Source: Apiosordaria backusii
Taxonomy: Eukaryota > Ascomycota > Sordariomycetes > Sordariales > Lasiosphaeriaceae
DNA: 64,000 bases
Direction of reading: 5' to 3'
Assembly (NCBI GenBank): GCA_030549205.1
Contig: JAUKTV010000007.1
Location: 372,001 to 436,000 of the forward strand
Shown: positions 58,078 through 64,000 of the stretch, one piece after another
Layout of the letters: the number at the start of each line of letters is the position of its first letter
Position numbering within the stretch: position 1 is the stretch's first letter
Notes under the pieces: model-generated
What the model was told of the DNA's origin: nothing
The model's database searches: none
Seen by the model: only the letters and a program-made list of their open reading frames with translations
Position numbers and translations under genes: made by a program

Positions 58078-58422
58078 GAGGGTCGACCTGTTTCTGCGGA
58101 GGCTGAGGCTGGGGGGAGGAGGAGTGGGGATGGGGTTAGTGTGGGATCGGGAGGGAGTGGTGGGAGTGGGAGTGTGACGTTGGTTGGGAGTGGTAGTGGT
58201 GGGAGCAGTGAGAATGTGACTTTGGTTGGGAGTAGTGGTGGGAGTAATAAGAGCAAAGAGGATGTTAGCAGGAGTGTGAGTTTGAGTGGTACGGGAAGTG
58301 GGAGTGGTAGTTGGAGTTGGAGTGGTAATAGTAGGAAGGGGATGGAGAAAGAGAAGATGGTGGTGTTGGGGACGGGGATGGATAGGATTAGGGGGGTTAA
58401 TAGACGGAATGTGAATTGGTAA
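58078..58422 (+). other. In-frame open extension downstream of the TAG stop
   Basis: 114 sense codons then TAA, in the same frame as the gene at 51923-58077. The peptide starts EGRPVSAEAEAGG and is Ser/Gly-rich with a repeated VTLVGS motif (GSVTLVGSGSGGSS and ENVTLVGSSGGSN), ending in RIRGVNRRNVNW. TGA triplets are frequent in the other two frames of this GT-rich stretch but absent from this one. It may be a readthrough tail, a decayed C-terminus after a nonsense mutation, or an alternatively spliced end. Confidence 0.55.
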
Positions 58423-60447
58423 TCACTTATATATAAGGGGATGATACAGAGAGGGGGGCGGTTTGTTTATAGTCATCTTATTTAGGGAGGAGAAAGGGGA
58501 GAGAAGCATGCATGCATGGATACGGGATATGATACCACGGCGATGGTTTCTGGTTTTTGGTTTCTTTGTTAACGGACAGGAGAGAGCATGAAAGCATGGG
58601 GAGCGTCGGAGTCTGATTAGTTTCTGTCATTGCATCTCATCTTCTTTTTTTCTTCTTTTTTGCAATCTTGCACACACGCACACACTATACACATATACCA
58701 CCTTTTTATTTTGTTTAACTTCATACTCATTGTTTATTTTTGGTGTTGTTGATTCGGTCTGCGTCTGTCGGTTGTTTATACATTATACCCGTTCATCACT
58801 CTGCTTCGTTGGTTGGACATCCATATGCTGCTTTAATTGGAGATACCTGCTATATAAATTCGAGAAATTCAACTTTGAGCACTGATGCAATTCATCCATG
58901 GTGTTTCCATGAAAATCTTCGTCATTACACACCCAGTCTAGGGACCTTTGTGAGTTACTTCACTCTACCACTGTTGTGACATTCTGTAGGGAGGATTCTG
59001 GTCTGGAGGCTCCCGGGTAAGCTCCTAGAGCAGCTCCGAGGGAGGCTTCGAGGGAGCGCCTGGGCAGGGGTTTACCGAGGGAGGCCCCAAGGACAGCTTC
59101 CATGATGACACGGGATATGTATGGGATGGAGATTCCGGGAAGGAGACTCCCTGGAAGGCAGATGTCGAGGTACCTTCCGGAGCTCAGTTTAGTCTAGGAA
59201 ATGGAAGCTGACAAAGCTACCAGGTATCAGCGGCCACCGGAGAATAGATGAAGTACAAAGACAATGTACACGAAACGCAATATAATATACGTGACCCTGG
59301 GAGGGTTGCGACCAAGGCTGGGAAACCTGCCAGCGTTGTGTGGAGGCACAGAACAACCACACTGGGACCTGTCTGGCACCATAGGTACTTACCTAGACAA
59401 AGTTGTGAAGGTATCTTGAGGGTCCTACAGATTGATTCCGTGAAGGACAAACAACATCCCGTCTGACAGTGTCCTTTAGGCTTAATGAATCTCAGGAGAA
59501 AATTTCATGATGCTGCTCGAGTTCTCTTTAGCAAATGTTTTCCTGGAGAGACATCGCTAAGAAGTGCCCAGACGGAATTCAGGGGACGCATCAAAGCCCA
59601 ACATGACCCTCCATCTCAAGAGATTGTAGATTGCACGTGGAGCAGATACTGTTCTTTTGTTGATTGGCCCCAGATGTGAACTGTTTTTTTCACAAGCGCG
59701 CACAGCGGCGGCGGCATAGTAAGTGGTTGACCACGTTCGATATTGCAGATGTTCCTCAGTTTGCAGGTCGGCGAGTCTCGGCGACAACGAGAGGGACAAA
59801 GTTCTGGTATGCAACGCTGGCCAGTAGTAGGCCGTTCTTATATTTTGAGGTGTAATGAATACCAGTATGCCATCTAATGACGTTGGAGCGGAACTTTCGC
59901 AGGCAGTCCGACTTTGTGGGATATCATGAAATTTGGGATGATGATGTCAGAATCATGGAACCGTGAACTTTAGGGACGGACGAATTCTCGCAGCGAGAGA
60001 ATTCCACCAATAAATCATTGGTAGTTTGATGTCGGGCTTGAAGCTTCACACCATCAATATCGATGTGATGGGAGGATGGCTCAGATGGTGTGGCATGGGA
60101 GGTTGAATCCAACACTCCCGAGATCAACCTCTGGATGTAAACCTGCCGCTTTTACCGCGACTCAGAAAAGTGGCAGAAACTCCCTAAGGGGTTTGTGGAG
60201 GTTGAGGATACCACTGAGAGTACACCCGAAAGAGGTCTTGTGAGCAATTTTGGCCTGGTTACTGGATGTACCAAAGGTTCCAAGTACCAGGTTGTTACAT
60301 CTGGATGCCTTCATGTGCACTGCCGTCAGATAGTGATCGTCTTTAGGTTGGCGGATACTATCATCCATTTCACAGTTGCCCGCCAGATTCCTCCTTTTCA
60401 AGACTTTGAGCAACTCCTATAAATCCGCTGTGCCCACTTCACCGACC
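58423..60447. other. Intergenic: 3' flank and DAAO-like gene promoter
   Basis: 2 kb. It contains a run of loosely repeated GGGAGGCTCC-like words (about 58990-59170) and a small imperfect palindrome with GAATTCTC/GAGAATTC arms (about 59982-60004). No gene recognised. Confidence 0.55.
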
Positions 60448-62382
60448 ATGTCACTCATCGAAATCCCACTCCCATACACTGAAGGCAAGGGTAATCTCCT
60501 TCTCACCACTGGCTCGGCTTCGTACGCTCGGCTGGCCTGGGATGCTCCCCAGAGGGTTAAGGTCTTCGAGGAGGCTGAGAATGCTCACGAATATGCGAAA
60601 GAGGCCATGGCAAAGATTGAGGAATTCCTCGGTCACTTCGACAAACAAACCGGCAAGCTCCAAGGGGCAACAATCGAAACAGCCAATGAAGCCGCCGGCA
60701 AAGTCAATACAGCTGTCACCACTGCTAGAGCAGCTGCCGACAATGCCCGCTCCGCCTCGACGGCTGCGAATCCTCCGCACTTGTTCAAAACCACGGCTGA
60801 TTCCGCCAGAGCGGCTGCAGATGCTGCTAGCGAGACCCAGGTTGCTTTCAACAAGTTCCTGACCGACCGAGATGCAGCACCGGATGTGGTGGACGCGCTT
60901 TCGAAAGCTGCCCGTGATGCTTACACCAAACTGAAAGAAGAGGTTGAGAAGGCGGGGGCCAAAATCGGCGCAAACAAAAAAACAGCCAAGCAGTTCGACA
61001 GAAACAACAGAAAGATGGTCCTCGTCATTGGAGGTGGTGTGAGTGGATTGATGACCGCTTGGATTCTTCTCGATAAGGGGTACCGAGTCTCGATTGTCGC
61101 CAAAGAGTGGCGAACCAAGGATGAGAATAAACCGGAACGCATGACTTCTCAGATTGCTGGAGCTCTTTGGGAATACCCTCCTGGTGGCTGTGGCTTGTCA
61201 GAGATTGAGGTTCCTGTTCTTGCCTACTCCACGCTGAAGCAGTACCGGGATTGGGCATTGCAGAGCTTTCTATTCTATGAGCATCTGGCCACGAGTACGA
61301 CCTTTAAGGAGTTCGGAGCTCGAATGGTTACCCTGTATCAACTTTTCCATCACAGTCACAAAGCAAACGCGAACATTGGCGACACAGACCCAGTTGTCAG
61401 GAGGGCTCGGGAGAGTGCGAAGGATCACTACAACAAATGGTTGGCAATTTCAAACCTGGACGGCGAGGTTTCAAAGTTCGAAAACAACTGGAAGCCGGGA
61501 CCTTTCAAGGGAAGGCTCAAGGCGGCTAAATGGGAGGCAGACGCTGGTGATGTAGACGTTGCCTGGCAGCCAGCCCTGGGTGCGATCAGTCACAGCTCGG
61601 AGGACTTCAAGCTTAAGTGGGGTTACATTCATCAGGCCCCAGTTGTCGACACCGATGTCGCGATGAACTTCTTGATGAAGCTTGTCAGAGACAAGGGAGC
61701 AATTCTGGAGACGAGAGAGATCAAGGAAGACCTTCACCTCCAGGAACGGGAGCTCAAGGACGACTTCAAAGCCGACATCATTGTCAACGCTAGCGGTCTC
61801 GGAGCACGGGTACTGGCCAACGACAACCAGGTATTCCCCGTTCGTGGAGCCGTACGCCGGATGGCGCTGCAACCGAAGAAACCCCCGGCAGACTCCTCCC
61901 AGGCGACTAAGGAGAGGATCGAGTTCCTCCAAAAGAACGCGGTCCTCCTCCCAGCCCAATACGACGTCAACAACCACCCCAGCAAAACAATCTTTATCGT
62001 CCCTCGGAACGACCACACCCTTGTCGTGGGATCCATCATCCAACGCAACAGCTGGGATCTAGGCCTGACTGTTGACTCACCTGAAGTCGAAGACATGTGG
62101 GAGCGAGCTCAGAAGTTCGTGCCGGCACTCTCCGGTCTTGAGGAGGATTCCAGGAAACTTGCACAAGGCTTGCGACCCTTCTCCCACTCCAATGTGCGGG
62201 TATCAGCCGATAACCGCACGACCGATTGTAGAGTTGTCCACAACTACGGCCACGGAGGTTCAGGATGGACTCTTGCTGTTGGTTGTGCCTGGACATGTGT
62301 GAGGATTGTTGAGAAGATTCTGCATGAGGGCAAGTCGGGATCTGTAGCCAACGCGGAGGTTTGGGGACTCGGTAAGCACTGA
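60448..62382 (+). CDS. FAD-dependent D-amino-acid-oxidase-like enzyme with helical N-terminal extension
   Basis: Flavin oxidoreductase of the DAO/glycine-oxidase fold; oxidises an amine substrate that cannot be named from sequence. Single exon, 644 residues against about 340-370 for classic DAAO. Residues 1-190 are Ala/Glu/Lys-rich and predicted helical (ETANEAAGKVNTAVTTARAA, AADNARSASTAANPP), unlike DAAO. The Rossmann dinucleotide motif is at 191-200 (VLVIGGGVSG), the second substrate/FAD strand is at ADIIVNASGLGARVL, and the DAAO signature HNYGHGGSGWTLAVG is near 598-612. An insertion of about 80 residues (HKANANIGDTDPVVRRARES to the AWQPALG segment) follows the first half. There is no PTS1 tripeptide (end is WGLGKH). 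The ATG at 60448 is the first ATG of the frame; upstream in-frame codons read through leader sequence. Confidence 0.9.
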   Translation: MSLIEIPLPYTEGKGNLLLTTGSASYARLAWDAPQRVKVFEEAENAHEYAKEAMAKIEEFLGHFDKQTGKLQGATIETANEAAGKVNTAVTTARAAADNARSASTAANPPHLFKTTADSARAAADAASETQVAFNKFLTDRDAAPDVVDALSKAARDAYTKLKEEVEKAGAKIGANKKTAKQFDRNNRKMVLVIGGGVSGLMTAWILLDKGYRVSIVAKEWRTKDENKPERMTSQIAGALWEYPPGGCGLSEIEVPVLAYSTLKQYRDWALQSFLFYEHLATSTTFKEFGARMVTLYQLFHHSHKANANIGDTDPVVRRARESAKDHYNKWLAISNLDGEVSKFENNWKPGPFKGRLKAAKWEADAGDVDVAWQPALGAISHSSEDFKLKWGYIHQAPVVDTDVAMNFLMKLVRDKGAILETREIKEDLHLQERELKDDFKADIIVNASGLGARVLANDNQVFPVRGAVRRMALQPKKPPADSSQATKERIEFLQKNAVLLPAQYDVNNHPSKTIFIVPRNDHTLVVGSIIQRNSWDLGLTVDSPEVEDMWERAQKFVPALSGLEEDSRKLAQGLRPFSHSNVRVSADNRTTDCRVVHNYGHGGSGWTLAVGCAWTCVRIVEKILHEGKSGSVANAEVWGLGKH

Positions 62383-63218
62383 TTGTTATGTTGGATTCGG
62401 CAGTGCTTAACGGTGGGATCTTTGTATGGGGGCTTGGATTTTCTGTGTATAGCTTGTTCACTTCTCATGGGGCAGGAAAACACAACAGAATATTAGAATA
62501 AAAAAAAAGAAGACGAATGAAAAGACTGTTCGGTATGAGCTAGATCGATCCACGCAGATTTGACAAATAACCGACGATTCCCTGTATGAATATACAATGA
62601 CAAACTTTTGTTGCACACATGCTTCCCACTATTCATCTACCAGACACCCAATACTCTATAGATAAGCAGCGGCAGGATATCACATAAACGACAACCCCCG
62701 ACTCCCCCAAACCTCAAGCTACGGCAACACAAAAGACCGAAGATGATACACCTCCACATACACAACCATCCAGGCAGATCCTCTACCCACAAGCACACCT
62801 ATTCAAGGAAGTTCAAAATTTCAGCAAGACCGAACACACCCGCAATGATACACACATAGGAACCGCACCCCTAAAACAATCCCATTCCAAAGCCACACTT
62901 CATCATTCACCCCAGCATGATTTAAAAAACAAAAGCTTATACTTCCCCTAGGTATCTAAACCACAAAACCAAGCAGCCAACAACCCCACCCCCTGAGGCC
63001 CCTGAATAGCACTTACAGCGAATAACATTGCAAGTAGGTATTCCTCAGAATATGAACTCACATAAAATTTCTCACCCGGAAAATTGCAATTGCTACCTAC
63101 GTTTCCCTTCTTCAAATGGCTGCGTTGGGAGAAATGGGTTGGAGAATGTTGAACAAACAAGTACCCCATATAAACCCACCGCCCCACCCCTGTTTTCAAC
63201 AAATCAACCAACTCAACA
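62383..63218. other. Intergenic between the DAAO-like gene and tRNA
   Basis: AT-rich 3' flank with A-runs near 62500. No coding sequence recognised. Confidence 0.6.
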
Positions 63219-63290
63219 AGCTGCGTGGCGCAGCGGAAGCGCGCCGGGCTCATAACCCGGAGGTCACTCGATCGAAACGAGTCGCAGCTA
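63219..63290 (+). tRNA. Initiator tRNA-Met (CAT)
   Basis: 72 bases fold as a complete intronless cloverleaf. Acceptor AGCTGCG pairs with CGCAGCT, followed by discriminator A. The anticodon arm is CCGGG-CTCATAA-CCCGG with CAT. Eukaryotic initiator hallmarks are all present: the A1:U72 pair, three consecutive G:C pairs in the anticodon stem, and a T-loop reading ATCGAAA (A54 in place of TTCG). The last residues of the stem and the Pol III terminator (TTTT at 63294-63297) fit. Supplies the start methionine for translation. Confident. Confidence 0.97.
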
Positions 63291-63293
63291 ACC

Positions 63294-63297
63294 TTTT
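63294..63297 (+). terminator. Pol III terminator of the initiator tRNA
   Basis: TTTT four bases after the tRNA 3' end, the usual fungal Pol III stop signal. Confidence 0.8.
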
Positions 63298-64000
63298 GAC
63301 ATTTTCCCATTTCTTCAAGATCGTAACGGCCGAATAATATTATGACTCTTTTTTATCTTTGAAATCACCAAAATTTGCAAAAAGACCCCAAGTTTTTGTC
63401 CAGAGTTTATTTGTTGTTTATTATTAATAATTAGAGATCCCCAGCCACTCGCCCTCCGCCATCATGTCTACGCTCATCGACCATGCCATCCATCATCCAT
63501 CCCTCTCCCTCAAAGAGAAAGAAAAGAGAAAATGACAGAGCAAAACATGATCAGCAACATGACAGCAAGGCAAATGGCCTCTCTTGTCTCCCTCGCTCAA
63601 GTAACCTAACTACAACATTAATTGATACAGCCCAACTGATCACAGACTATAGTTGTGATCCCTGTATCTTCCCCCTCCTTCCCTCCACTATCAATCCCTC
63701 CATACGCCCGGTGTTTTCCCTTCCCTTTGCTCCCCGCTGAAAAGAGAGCAGCCATTAAACAGAAACCCAATAGTTTTGAGAAAAACAATCCAAAAAACAA
63801 GTATGACGCCGTTCCAATGCAAATCCAGAAACACCGAGAGAAAAACCAAAGGCCGTATACAAAAAATCCAAATAGTTCCCTCCCAAAAGGGAATACAAAA
63901 CATAAGCCGGACATACAAGTCAACGGCTTGGCCATCCGCCCAAGAGAGAGATTAAAACCCTTCCCAAAAAATAAACAATGAAAAAGAAAACACCGAAAAA
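63298..64000. other. Intergenic to window end
   Basis: AT-rich, with A-runs at the end. It may be the 3' UTR of a minus-strand gene beyond the window or plain spacer. Nothing recognised. Confidence 0.5.

Noticed and set aside
1..64000. CRISPR arrays, rRNA, riboswitches, intact transposons
   Set aside because: None seen; short repeats lack array structure, and no thi-type intron or 5S-like sequence was recognised.

Overview
This window is nuclear DNA of a filamentous ascomycete, most likely a Sordariomycete and probably Sordariales; that placement is inference. Support comes from intron-containing genes on both strands, mostly short introns (about 50-75 nt, GTAAGT-type donors, CTRAC-type branch sites, YAG acceptors), long disordered proline/serine-rich proteins, a PTH11-type rhodopsin-domain membrane protein, fungal orthologue-type genes (BBP/SF1, Tho1, Dcr2, Ssh4), and an intronless initiator tRNA-Met. 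There is no operon structure, CRISPR, phage, rDNA or intact transposon.

Layout. 1-5 kb: the 5' half of branchpoint-binding protein BBP/SF1, a glutathione S-transferase interrupted in a C11 run, and a secreted bicovalent-type FAD oxidoreductase, all on the minus strand. 7.5-8.9 kb: a six-exon rhodopsin-domain membrane protein (+). 10-11.5 kb: a five-exon Q-rich protein carrying a tandem exon-intron duplication (-). 12-14.3 kb: a gene-free accessory stretch with a 48-bp direct repeat and an oddly composed segment with a degenerate 59-bp repeat. 14.3-16.6 kb: a Dcr2-type phosphoesterase whose last intron carries a 22-nt G tract on the + strand (-). 18.3-22.9 kb: a 1524-aa protein ending in a methyltransferase-like domain (-). 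22.9-31 kb: about 8 kb with no recognisable gene, including a 17-bp minisatellite. 31-42.4 kb: Tho1-like SAP protein, Ssh4-like SPRY adaptor, a membrane-anchored charged protein with three frame breaks in G runs, and a proline-rich protein (all -). 46-49.5 kb: an endonuclease/exonuclease/phosphatase-fold protein (-) and a small disordered protein (+). 51.9-58.4 kb: a giant two-exon protein with ten DDGIRVxP repeats, a DH/PH-like region and an in-frame open extension after its stop (+). 60.4-62.4 kb: a DAAO-like flavoprotein with a helical N-terminal extension (+). 63.2 kb: initiator tRNA-Met(CAT).

Most genes are unrelated housekeeping or lineage genes (splicing and mRNP: BBP, Tho1; endosomal sorting: Ssh4-like; cell-cycle/phosphatase: Dcr2), so this is not a gene cluster. 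The strongest second-look items are the stop-codon extension at 58075-58422, the family of single-G frame breaks in homopolymers (assembly error or real), the exon duplication at 10982-11139, and the two repeat-bearing gene-free regions. I found no clear new biological system. All intron boundaries and products come from reading the sequence by eye; no search was run.
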